From: Nitrososphaeria archaeon
GTDB lineage: Archaea > Thermoproteota > Nitrososphaeria > Nitrososphaerales > JACAEJ01
NCBI GenBank assembly: GCA_029775925.1
Contig: JARVKB010000021.1
Span: forward strand, 1 to 41,520
Direction: 5' to 3'
Length of the DNA stretch: 41,520 nt
Below, in pieces: positions 28,833 to 36,596 of the stretch. A program made the position numbers and the translations under genes. Each line of letters opens with the position of its first letter. Position 1 is the first letter of the stretch. A model generated the notes under the pieces. The model saw nothing but the letters and a program-made list of their open reading frames with translations, had not been told where the DNA came from and did no database searches.

Positions 28833-29942
28833 TTAACTGGTAATTATATGTTGCCCATTATAGGTTATCGATCGGAGCAATTCTTCACATATCTCTATTA
28901 CTTCTTGAGGCAATTTAGCGTAGTATAAACCTTCAGAGTAATCTTGTCCATCATGTACTATCCACCACATGAAATCCAACAATGCTTTAGCTTTTCCCAT
29001 ATCCATCTTTTCTCCATATACATTCATTTCTTTATAGAGAAGTATGTATGTGAAGGATGTTATTGGGTAAGAATCTGGTTCTGGAGAATTCACTATAGAT
29101 AATCTAACATCATTTTTCATTTGATTTAAGAAGCCTTTTGCTGCTTTGGATATTGATTCAAGAGTAGGCTCTATAAATTCTCCTGAAAATTCATTCTTTA
29201 TCCATGCATAAGTTATGTTATTAAGCATGGCGTATGTGATTTCCATGTAACCTATCGAGTAATGGTAATTCTTAACAATGCCCGCTACTCCTGGATTACC
29301 TTGTGCTCCTACTCCAACAGGCCAATTGACAGATTTTCCTTTACCAACTCTCTTAGCCCATTCCTCATTTATTCTTGATAGATAATCTGTGAATATGTAT
29401 GTAGTCCCACTTCCATCTGATCTGTGAGCCACGAGTATATCCTGATTTATATCAATTAATCCTGGGTTTAAAGCAACTATTTCTGGATCGTTCCATTTAG
29501 TTATATTCCCTAAGAATATTTTTGCTATAGTATCTCCATCAAGCTTTAGCGTTTCTGTATAGCCTGGTATATTATATGCAACAACTACAGCACCTAATGT
29601 TTCTGGGATGTGGACCAAATATCCTGTAGTCATATCTTCATCTTTTACTGGTGCATCAGTACCTGCAAAGTCCACTATCTTTTCTTTGATCTGTTGTATC
29701 CCTCCTCCACTACCTATTCCTTGATAGTCTATCACTATTGAATGATTAATTTTGTTGTACTCACTCGCCCATTTCTTTATTAACGGTTCAGGGAAGGTTG
29801 CTCCTGCACCATTCAAAGTTATAGTTTGAGTTTTTGGGGTTAATGCATAGTATGCTGCTACTGCTCCTGTGATTATTAAGATTATTGCTAATGCCATCAT
29901 GATCTTGCTGATCCCACTTTTACTTTTCATAGCCATAGACAC
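28833..29942 (-). CDS. pstS: phosphate-binding protein PstS
   Basis: The 369-residue extracellular binding protein is anchored by a single N-terminal helix (about 13-34); there is no lipobox cysteine. The phosphate-binding loops are GAGATFPEPL (45-54), YQGIGSGGGIQQI (73-85), FAGTDAP (92-98) and HRSDGSGTTYIFTDYL. It is the first gene of a pst operon divergent from a PhoU gene. A TATA box about 28 bp before the ATG suggests a leaderless or nearly leaderless message, which supports this start. Confidence 0.95.
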   Translation of the reverse strand: MSMAMKSKSGISKIMMALAIILIITGAVAAYYALTPKTQTITLNGAGATFPEPLIKKWASEYNKINHSIVIDYQGIGSGGGIQQIKEKIVDFAGTDAPVKDEDMTTGYLVHIPETLGAVVVAYNIPGYTETLKLDGDTIAKIFLGNITKWNDPEIVALNPGLIDINQDILVAHRSDGSGTTYIFTDYLSRINEEWAKRVGKGKSVNWPVGVGAQGNPGVAGIVKNYHYSIGYMEITYAMLNNITYAWIKNEFSGEFIEPTLESISKAAKGFLNQMKNDVRLSIVNSPEPDSYPITSFTYILLYKEMNVYGEKMDMGKAKALLDFMWWIVHDGQDYSEGLYYAKLPQEVIEICEELLRSITYNGQHIITS

Positions 29943-29965
29943 TCATCCTAAAAAATTTCTAATTT

Positions 29966-29975
29966 TAATATATAG
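29966..29975 (-). promoter_or_regulatory. TATA box of pstS
   Basis: Minus-strand CTATATATTA, identical to the cmr operon TATA box, centred about 28 bp before the pstS ATG. Confidence 0.6.
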
Positions 29976-30008
29976 TTTATCAACATAATTTTAATACTCT
30001 ATTATTGA

Positions 30009-30018
30009 CTATATACTA
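30009..30018 (+). promoter_or_regulatory. TATA box of the AbrB-PhoU gene
   Basis: Plus-strand CTATATACTA lies 44-53 bp before the ATG at 30062. This supports that ATG, upstream of the amber codon, as the original start. Confidence 0.45.
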
Positions 30019-30061
30019 TATTTAGGAATTCTTTATCCAATAGAGTATTTTCAAATAAACT

Positions 30062-31105
30062 ATGCTTAAACCACAAATAAGGAAGATACAGTTAACTGGT
30101 GGGACTACTTACACGATCTCTCTACCAAAGGAATAGGCTAATCAGGTTAAAATCAAACCTCAGCAACAAGTAGCTTTGATACCTCAAGCCGGTCTATCCC
30201 TTTTACTAATCCCTAAAGAAAGGGTAGAAAGGATTGTAAAAGAAACCTTAGTGGAATATCGATCTTTGGTTGATAAAGATGTTATCGTAAGAGATTTCAT
30301 ATCGCACTACCTTGCAGGATACGATGTGATAAGAGTAAAGTTCGAAAAATCAAATATCGAGATTAAAACCTTCTTAAAAGACTTATTAAGAAAGAAAATT
30401 GTAGGCGTTGAGATAGTAGAAGAATCCTCAGAAGAATTGGTTGCTCAATGCCTGCCCGCCTATTTTGAACTTCCTTTTAAGAGAGTTTTAAACCGCATGG
30501 CGATTATAGTTTCATCAATGCATAAAGATGCCATCATATCTTTTAAGAATCAAAACCATGATCTCGCTAGGGATGTTATAGATAGGGATGATGAGGTGGA
30601 TAGGTTCTACCTCTTTTCTATTAAGCAGTTAAAGATAGCTGTAATGGATAGAACGATGATAGAAAGCATTGGTTTGAAGTCTGCGGTAGAGTGCTTGGGC
30701 TATAGAATAATTGCAAAAAGCATTGAGAGAATAGGAGATCATGCAACTAGAATTGCAAGATCTACTCTAAACCTTAAAGAAAAACCAGATGAAAATTCTA
30801 TCGATCAAATATTAAAGATTAGTGATCTTGCAAAAGAGGTTTATGATAAATCTCTAAACGCATTGAATAAATTTGATTCTAAAATTGCTCATGAGAACAT
30901 AATTAAAGCATCTTATGTGGTGAAGGCTGAAGAAGAGAGTACCCAGAAAATTTTTGAATCGAAGCAAAGTACAAGAACTATAGTTGAATTAAAGCTAATA
31001 CTGGAAAGTTTAAAGAGGATCGCTGTCTATTCTGCAGATATATCTGAAGTAACTTTAAACATGATCGTGGCAACAAAGGCAAAAGAAAATAGAACTTACT
31101 TATAA
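30062..31105 (+). CDS. AbrB-PhoU phosphate regulator with in-frame amber codon
   Basis: From the ATG at 30062 the frame reads a SpoVT/AbrB-like domain (RKIQLTGGTTYTISLPKE), then TAG at 30134-30136, then in the same frame ANQVKIKPQQQVALIPQAG and two PhoU helical repeats (IAKSIERIGDHATRIARS is the metal-site helix). Archaeal relatives have tryptophan at the amber position (LPKEWA), so TGG changed to TAG. The rest of the gene is intact to 31105. A TTG at 30176 could restart translation and give a 309-residue protein lacking the AbrB domain. PhoU proteins modulate Pst transport, and the gene is divergent from pstS. Inactive allele, restart, readthrough or sequence error are all possible. Confidence 0.82.
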
Positions 31106-31492
31106 AATCTCCAAGAGTTCTTTTACCTTATTCTCTATATTGTCTCTTATCTCTCTGACTTTTTCTATCGGCTTTCCTTTCGGGCCTTCTATCTCCCAAT
31201 TTATAGCTTTCTTTAAAAAAGAAGCAGGGCAAGAATCTTCTAATTCACATCCCATGGTTATTATCAGATCTGCTTTTTCAGCCATCTCAGCGTTAAGAGG
31301 CTTTGGCTTATTTTTTGAAATATCAATCCCCTTTTCAGCCATGACTTTGACGACGATTGGGTTGATCTTTTCAGCTATCTTGGTTCCAGCGCTATACGCT
31401 TCCACTTTCCCCTTTCCATAATGATTTGCAAAAGCTTCAGCCATCTGACTTCTTGCTGAGTTCTCTACACAAACAAAAAGAATCTTCTTCAT
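31100..31492 (-). CDS. arsC: arsenate reductase / low-molecular-weight phosphatase family
   Basis: The 130-residue protein has the phosphate loop C8-VENSA-R14 (FVCVENSARSQMAEA) and two further cysteines, C82 and C88 (MGCELEDSCP), as in thioredoxin-coupled arsenate reductases. Its end overlaps the end of the PhoU gene by 6 bp on the opposite strand. The divergent neighbour is a BASS-family permease that could export arsenite, which favours arsenate reduction over protein phosphatase activity. Confidence 0.88.
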   Translation of the reverse strand: MKKILFVCVENSARSQMAEAFANHYGKGKVEAYSAGTKIAEKINPIVVKVMAEKGIDISKNKPKPLNAEMAEKADLIITMGCELEDSCPASFLKKAINWEIEGPKGKPIEKVREIRDNIENKVKELLEIL

Positions 31493-31587
31493 TCTTCCAT
31501 CTGTGCTAATGTGAAGTATAAGTATTATTTTTATATTTTCTTTCCTATAAATAAATTAATTAATATAACTAATGAAGATGTTTTCTA

Positions 31588-32469
31588 ATGGCATCAAGGA
31601 ACATAGGCTTATCTTTGATCGTATTTTCGGGACTATTATTAGGTCTCATCTTTTCCCAAATAGGTCTATTTTTTAAACCATTTTTAGCTTATCTTTTAAT
31701 GATATTAATGTTCTTTACATGTTTGAAGATAGATTTAGCCGATTTTAGAAGGATCAAAATAGAAGTAATCTTCGTTGCTTTATTTTTAATTCTAGTATTT
31801 ATGCCTTTATTGTCATTAGTAGGGATTATATTTAAACCCTTGATTTTCACAGGAATTCTACTAGCATTTAGTTGTCCATCCGCAGTTTCAACAGCCTTTT
31901 TCTCAGATGCACTTAAAGGAAATTCATCTCTAGCAATTGTTCTTACGATGATAACAAGTTTGATTTCTATAGTGACTTTGCCTATTACTATGCTTATTGG
32001 TGTTGGAACGATGATAAAATTTGATGCCTTTTCAATGATAACTAACTTGATTCAAATAGTTCTTATACCTTTGTTGGCTGCAATTTCGATTAGAAGATAT
32101 TTCAGGAGAGCATCTGAAAGTGTATTAAAATATGGAAATTTTCTCTCTAATATTTTATTAATATTTATCCTTTGGGGAGGAGTAGCTAGTGGAATCAATC
32201 ACATAGAAATTGATATGAAAGAATTTCTAGTGATTAATCTCGTCATAACTTTTTTATTGACTATTGCTCTCTTAATATCATACAATTTAGGAAAGATGTT
32301 TAGTAGAAAAGATGCCATAACATTAGCTATAGCAACATTGATGAAAAATTCTGTATTGGCGTTGGTCATTGGCATCATTACATTTGGCTCTGAAGTGATG
32401 CCAGCATTGGTTGCACATCTCATAGGTCAAAATGTATTGCTTATACCTTTAGTGTTATTTTTAAGGTAA
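31588..32469 (+). CDS. BASS/SBF-family transporter, possible arsenite exporter
   Basis: The 293-residue protein has about nine or ten hydrophobic segments. CPSAVSTAFFSDALKGNSSLAIVLTMITSL is the conserved core helix of the bile-acid:sodium symporter superfamily, to which the arsenite pump Acr3 belongs. It is divergent from the arsC-like gene over 95 bp, so the two may be a minimal arsenic resistance pair. The Acr3-specific cysteine signature is not obvious, so substrate assignment is uncertain. Confidence 0.75.
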   Translation: MASRNIGLSLIVFSGLLLGLIFSQIGLFFKPFLAYLLMILMFFTCLKIDLADFRRIKIEVIFVALFLILVFMPLLSLVGIIFKPLIFTGILLAFSCPSAVSTAFFSDALKGNSSLAIVLTMITSLISIVTLPITMLIGVGTMIKFDAFSMITNLIQIVLIPLLAAISIRRYFRRASESVLKYGNFLSNILLIFILWGGVASGINHIEIDMKEFLVINLVITFLLTIALLISYNLGKMFSRKDAITLAIATLMKNSVLALVIGIITFGSEVMPALVAHLIGQNVLLIPLVLFLR

Positions 32470-33047
32470 TTGGTATTTTTATGGATTTTCCGCATTTTTG
32501 AATTTTTCACTCGCTTTTTTCCTGCCTGCTCCTCAATTTTCCATCAAAATTTCATGAATAACAACTTCAACAAGTGCACTCATATCATTAAAGACTTCGG
32601 TTATGCTTGATATTGCCTTTTTAGCCTCGTTTAAGAATTCCTTCCATACATTTATGTTGATAATCGACATGATTTTAATTTCTTTATGCTATGTGCGCGC
32701 TTCTTTTCAGCTTTTTAGCATAGAAACATATGACTACTAATTGCGAAAGATAACAATTTTTAGCGAAACCATATTTAGAAAGTAGTCTCTACTATGCCTG
32801 ATTAAAGGATGCTCTCATCATATTACAACCTTGGAAATGACATAGTGGTTTTAGCCGGAGGATTGTAAAAATTTTACTACTGGCAAATTAATAATACAAT
32901 GCAGAATCACTCGGAACGAAAGGTCTAACAGAGAGTTGCCCATCAAGCTGTTTATTTAGATATTATTTTCTCAAAAGGATCATGATCCGTTTATGAGGTA
33001 GATCTAGAAAATGGTTGTTCCTTTATTTATATCAATTAAAAATTATG
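32470..33047. other. intergenic region with no recognised gene
   Basis: The stretch between the transporter and tRNA-Ala is 578 bp. It has a short open frame at 32533-32670 on the minus strand and a 12-bp palindrome GGATCATGATCC near 32977. I see no other gene, repeat array or RNA. Confidence 0.6.
32533..32670 (-). CDS. possible 45-residue small protein or gene remnant
   Basis: The ATG at 32670 opens a frame reading NVWKEFLNEAKKAISSITEVF and ending in VIHEILMEN. The composition is like a real amphipathic helical protein, but there is no recognised family and no operon partner. It could be the remnant of a longer gene. Confidence 0.3.
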   Translation of the reverse strand: MSIININVWKEFLNEAKKAISSITEVFNDMSALVEVVIHEILMEN

Positions 33048-33122
33048 TGGACCGGGTGGGATTCGAACCCACGACCTCCTCTATGCCAAAGAGGCATCAC
33101 TACCAGGCTAGACGACCGGCCC
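33048..33122 (-). tRNA. tRNA-Ala (anticodon GGC)
   Basis: Minus-strand cloverleaf: acceptor GGGCCGG/CCGGTCC with the alanine identity pair G3-U70, anticodon stem CCTCT/AGAGG with loop TTGGCAT (GGC), T arm GTGGG-TTCGAAT-CCCAC, discriminator A at 33048. The D arm (GTCTAGCCTGGTAGTGAT) has one base more than usual. No CCA is encoded and no intron is present. Confidence 0.95.
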
Positions 33123-33177
33123 GTCTTGTTATGTTTAACTTTACCCATTAAATCTTTTCTATTTATGATTTGTTAAA

Positions 33178-34068
33178 TTAGGTTAAAACTATTGCGCCTC
33201 TTTCAGTTGGTATTAAAGTATGTTCAAATTGAGCTACAACCTTTCCTGACGCTTCAACGAGAACAGGATATGCATGCAAAATCTTCATTTGGGTGAGCTT
33301 ATCCAACATCTTCTTTATCTCTTTTTTATCAAAAATATCTATGAGCCATCTTGCAGTAAAAGGTAAAGTTTTAAATCTTTTCCATATCTCCTCAACCAAA
33401 AAATCTAAACTTTTATTGCCCGTTCTTTTCCTTCCAATCAATGCATATATGTTTCTTTTATTATCATTTACAACAAATCCTGATCCATCCAAAGTCGTTA
33501 AAAAAGGTTCAATAGCATATACTTCATTTGCTTTTAATGGAGGAGTACTTGCTACCCATACATTAGGTATCGATACTCCTCCATGAATTTTGTATTGCTG
33601 TAAAAGATGACCGCTAAGGTTCGATATAGGCTTGAATCCTCTTCTACTTGCACCGTTTTCAATAACTTTTCCTATTTCCCCTACTCTAACACCACTTCTT
33701 ACAATGCTTATAGCCTCTTCTAATACATCCTTTGTGGCTTTTACCATAAAATCATAATTAGGGTTAAAAGATAGAGTAAACGCAGTATCTGCTATGTATC
33801 CATTTATATGAACTCCAAGATCTATCTTAACAACATCACCATTTCTTATAATGCTCTCATCATCTATTTCAGCAGTGTAGTGAGCAGTTATGCTGTTTAT
33901 CCCGATATTACAAGGAAAGGCAGGTTCCCCTCCTAAATTCTTTATCATGCTCTCGACTTTATTGCATATATCATAAGCTCTATCTCCTATTGAGATGCTT
34001 TTGGCTATCTCTTCACAGACTTTTGATGCTATCTTACCAGCTTTGAAATACTCTTGAGGAACACTCAA
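33178..34068 (-). CDS. map: methionine aminopeptidase, type II
   Basis: The enzyme removes initiator methionine from new proteins. Metal ligands D83 (KIDLG), D94 (IADTAF), H154 (SGHLL), E187 (AIEPF) and E282 (QFEHT), with catalytic H63 (TAHYT) and H162 (KIHGG), are all present. The insertion between about 190 and 260 and the length of 296 are those of archaeal type II enzymes. The PPAT gene is divergent, starting 54 bp away. Confidence 0.96.
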   Translation of the reverse strand: MSVPQEYFKAGKIASKVCEEIAKSISIGDRAYDICNKVESMIKNLGGEPAFPCNIGINSITAHYTAEIDDESIIRNGDVVKIDLGVHINGYIADTAFTLSFNPNYDFMVKATKDVLEEAISIVRSGVRVGEIGKVIENGASRRGFKPISNLSGHLLQQYKIHGGVSIPNVWVASTPPLKANEVYAIEPFLTTLDGSGFVVNDNKRNIYALIGRKRTGNKSLDFLVEEIWKRFKTLPFTARWLIDIFDKKEIKKMLDKLTQMKILHAYPVLVEASGKVVAQFEHTLIPTERGAIVLT

Positions 34069-34122
34069 AACAATTTACCAAAATCAATTATGCTTATTAA
34101 ATTATTAATTTGTCTATTCGAT

Positions 34123-34602
34123 ATGGGCTTTAAATTTAAAAAAGTTGCAGTAGGTGGGACATTTGATCATCTTCATATTGGTCATAAAGCCTTATTAAAA
34201 ACTGCTTTTGAATATGGTGAGTTTGTGGTGATAGGATTATCGTCAGATGCTTTTGCAAAGAAATTAGGTAAAGAGATTGTACAAGAATTTAGCTTTAGAA
34301 TTGAAAGATTGAGGAATTTCCTAGATTCTAATTATCCTAGAAGATATGAGATACATAAATTAGAAGATCATTTTGGACCTATTTTAGTTGATGAGAGTAT
34401 AGATGCCATAGTAGTTAGCGAAGAGACTTTAAGCAGAGCAAAGGAGGCTAATGGATTGAGAAAGGCTAAGGGATTAAAACCATTAGAGATAATATTGATT
34501 GATACAGTTTTAGCTGATGATGGTTTGCCAATATCGTCAACTAGAATTAGAAATAAGGAGATAGATGAGGAAGGGCATAAATTAACAGAAGACTTGAATT
34601 AA
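34123..34602 (+). CDS. coaD: pantetheine-phosphate adenylyltransferase, archaeal type
   Basis: The enzyme transfers AMP to 4'-phosphopantetheine in coenzyme A synthesis. KVAVGGTFDHLHIGHKALL holds the nucleotidyltransferase TxxHxGH-type site. SSDAFAKKLGKEI, VSEETLSRAKEANGLRKAKGL and the ISSTRIR box are typical of the archaeal family. The start MGFKFKK at 34123 fits the family better than the 23-residue longer frame from 34054, which overlaps the map gene. Confidence 0.93.
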   Translation: MGFKFKKVAVGGTFDHLHIGHKALLKTAFEYGEFVVIGLSSDAFAKKLGKEIVQEFSFRIERLRNFLDSNYPRRYEIHKLEDHFGPILVDESIDAIVVSEETLSRAKEANGLRKAKGLKPLEIILIDTVLADDGLPISSTRIRNKEIDEEGHKLTEDLN

Positions 34603-34744
34603 AATCATAAAAAATAAGGGGAGCTCTTTTAGAAGATGGGTTGACCTAATCCTTCCGTTGTTGTGATGCAAAGACGAAAGTTGCCACTAACTATCCTGTG
34701 GCTGTATCATAGACATTATCACATCTTGGAAGAAGTTGTAAAAA

Positions 34745-35049
34745 TATGAAAATAGAATTCCTAAATTATATAGAAGATATAATTTGAGGCTATTGATGGT
34801 GCTTTGAGTTTCGTAGAAGAAAGACCATCTATACATTCATCAGAGCTATAGAGATTATTGGAGAGGCTGTGAAAAAGATACCTGACTGGGTGAAAAACCG
34901 CTATCAAGGAATCTTGGAGAGAAATTGATTCACGAGTACTTCGAAGTAATTTAAGAGCAGTTTAGCATACAATAAAACAAGATATTCTCAAATTAAGACC
35001 TTCGTTTTATAAGATTTTAAGCAATAATGCTTTCGGCTACTATCGTTAG
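34745..35049 (+). pseudogene. decayed HepT-like (DUF86) HEPN ribonuclease gene
   Basis: Fragments in three frames line up with HepT/DUF86 proteins: MKIEFLNYIEDII, then AIDGALSFVEER, then TFIRAIEIIGEAVKKIPDWVKNRY, then LIHEYFEV, then NLRAV(stop)HTIKQDILKLRP. There are at least three frameshifts, and a TAG (34963-34965) stands where tryptophan is expected. This is a dead toxin gene. No MNT partner could be made out upstream. Confidence 0.75.
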
Positions 35050-35157
35050 AGTTAATCTGATCTTGTCAAAATTTCCAATAAAAATATTATTTTTTTACTG
35101 TATCTGGTTCTGATGCACATTCATGGTATATATTAGAATGGTTCTTAATTGATGCCG

Positions 35158-35290
35158 ATCTGCAAATATTTCAGATTAATGAAAAAATAGAGCTACTTTT
35201 AAAGTTACTGCGAAAATCTATACTAATCTGCAGCTGGTTGCAGATTGATTTAAATTTTGTGCAGATTGACGTAAAATTGTTTGCAGATTA
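35158..35290. repeat. cluster of TGCAGATT repeats at 21-22 bp spacing
   Basis: TGCAGATT occurs as direct repeats at 35239, 35260 and 35282, spaced 21 and 22 bp (two helical turns). The same motif is inverted (AATCTGCA) at 35225. Related copies ATCTGCAA (35158) and TCAGATTA (35171) lie upstream. The flanks of the first two direct copies are also alike (GA..TAAA.TT). The arrangement resembles replication iterons or a multi-site operator. It ends about 140 bp before trpS. Confidence 0.7.
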
Positions 35291-35430
35291 GTAAGCTACA
35301 CATAAAATGCTAAAAACTCTACCTCTAACCCTACCTCTTAGCATTAATTCATGCCATAATACACATCAGAACCCTATATCTATTTAGAAAATTATTAAAA
35401 GGGTATAATGCTCAATCTAAAACGAGTAAC

Positions 35431-36555
35431 ATGGAAGATGAGAGAGAGTTCATAGTTACTCCTTGGGAAGTTAGGGGAGAAGTTGATTATGACAAATTAA
35501 TAAGAGAATTTGGCACTATGCCAATAAACGATGATCTTCTTAATAGAATTAAAAAGCATACTAACGATCTGCATCCTTTTTTAAGAAGGAAGATATTCTT
35601 CTCTCATAGAGATTTTGATTGGATTCTTGATAAATATGAGAATAATGAGAAATTTTTCTTATATACTGGTAGGGGTCCTTCTGGGCACACTCATCTAGGT
35701 CATTTAATACCATGGATATTTACAAAATATTTACAAGATAAGTTTGATACTGAGCTATACTTTCAAATGACTGATGATGAAAAATTTCTTCATAATCCTG
35801 AATTAAGCCTTAATGAGACTATAAATTATGCATATGATAACGCTTTAGATGTTATAGCTTTAGGCTTTGATCCAAAAAAGACATTTATATTTTTAGATAC
35901 TGAATACATGAAGACTATATATAAAATTGCTATTCAATTCTCAAAGCATGTAACCTTCTCAACAGTAAAGGCTGCCTTTGGATTTAATTCAAGCACAAAT
36001 ATTGGTATGATCTTCTTTCCTTCTATACAGGCTGCACCTTGCTTCTTTCCATCAGTATTAAAAGGTAAAAACATTCCTTGCTTGATACCTGCTGCAATAG
36101 ACCAATCAGTATATTGGAGAGTAGCTAGGGATGTTGCTCCAAAATTAGGATTTTACAAGCCTGCTGAGATTCATTCAAAATTCTTTCCAAGCCTTATGAA
36201 GGGTGGGAAGATGAGTGCAAGTGAGCCAGAGTCAGCAATATTCACAACAGATTCATTAGAGCAAGCTGAAAGAAAGGTAAAGAATGCCTTTACTGGAGGG
36301 CAAGCAACTATAAAAGAGCAAAAAGAAAAAGGTGGTAATCCAGAAATATGCCCTGTATACTTTTACGATTATTTCTTGTTCGATTTTGATGATAAATCTT
36401 TATCTGAAACATACAATAATTGTAAAAATGGCTGCTTACTATGTGGTGAGCATAAAGAAAGATTGGCAAAGAGCGTTAAAGATTTTCTTTCCGATCATCA
36501 AAAGAAAAGGGAAAAAGCGAAGAATATAATAGATAAATTCATTTTAAGAGATTAA
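35431..36555 (+). CDS. trpS: tryptophanyl-tRNA synthetase
   Basis: This is a class I synthetase of 374 residues. The HIGH-type site is PSGHTHLGH (83-91) and the KMSKS-type site is GKMSASEPES (259-268). YTGRGPSGHTHLGHLIPW and AAIDQSVYWRVARDVA are characteristic of archaeal/eukaryotic TrpRS. The start ATG follows an AT-rich region with a group of repeats. It is followed after 41 bp by pheS, in the same direction. Confidence 0.95.
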   Translation: MEDEREFIVTPWEVRGEVDYDKLIREFGTMPINDDLLNRIKKHTNDLHPFLRRKIFFSHRDFDWILDKYENNEKFFLYTGRGPSGHTHLGHLIPWIFTKYLQDKFDTELYFQMTDDEKFLHNPELSLNETINYAYDNALDVIALGFDPKKTFIFLDTEYMKTIYKIAIQFSKHVTFSTVKAAFGFNSSTNIGMIFFPSIQAAPCFFPSVLKGKNIPCLIPAAIDQSVYWRVARDVAPKLGFYKPAEIHSKFFPSLMKGGKMSASEPESAIFTTDSLEQAERKVKNAFTGGQATIKEQKEKGGNPEICPVYFYDYFLFDFDDKSLSETYNNCKNGCLLCGEHKERLAKSVKDFLSDHQKKREKAKNIIDKFILRD

Positions 36556-36596
36556 TGCATAATCCTTAAAAACTGTATTGATAAGTTTGAGTTAAA

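Larger units (their letters stand above)
34603..35430. other. intergenic region with HepT relic and TGCAGATT repeats
   Basis: These 828 bp have no intact gene. They contain a decayed HepT-like gene (34745-35049) and, nearer trpS, a group of TGCAGATT repeats (35158-35290). The rest is AT-rich, without visible structure. Confidence 0.75.

Noticed and set aside
32977-32988. Palindrome GGATCATGATCC
   Set aside because: A single 12-bp palindrome in an empty region, with no partner copies or nearby gene start; chance is likely.
30134-34965. Pyrrolysine or general amber recoding, from two TAG codons at tryptophan positions (PhoU and HepT relic)
   Set aside because: The HepT copy is a multiply frameshifted pseudogene, so its TAG is simple decay. 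One remaining case, at a tryptophan site, does not support recoding, and no suppressor tRNA is seen in the window.
35158-35430. T-box or attenuator upstream of trpS
   Set aside because: T-boxes are bacterial. No T-box core motif or leader peptide with tryptophan codons is visible; the signal is repeated DNA motifs instead.
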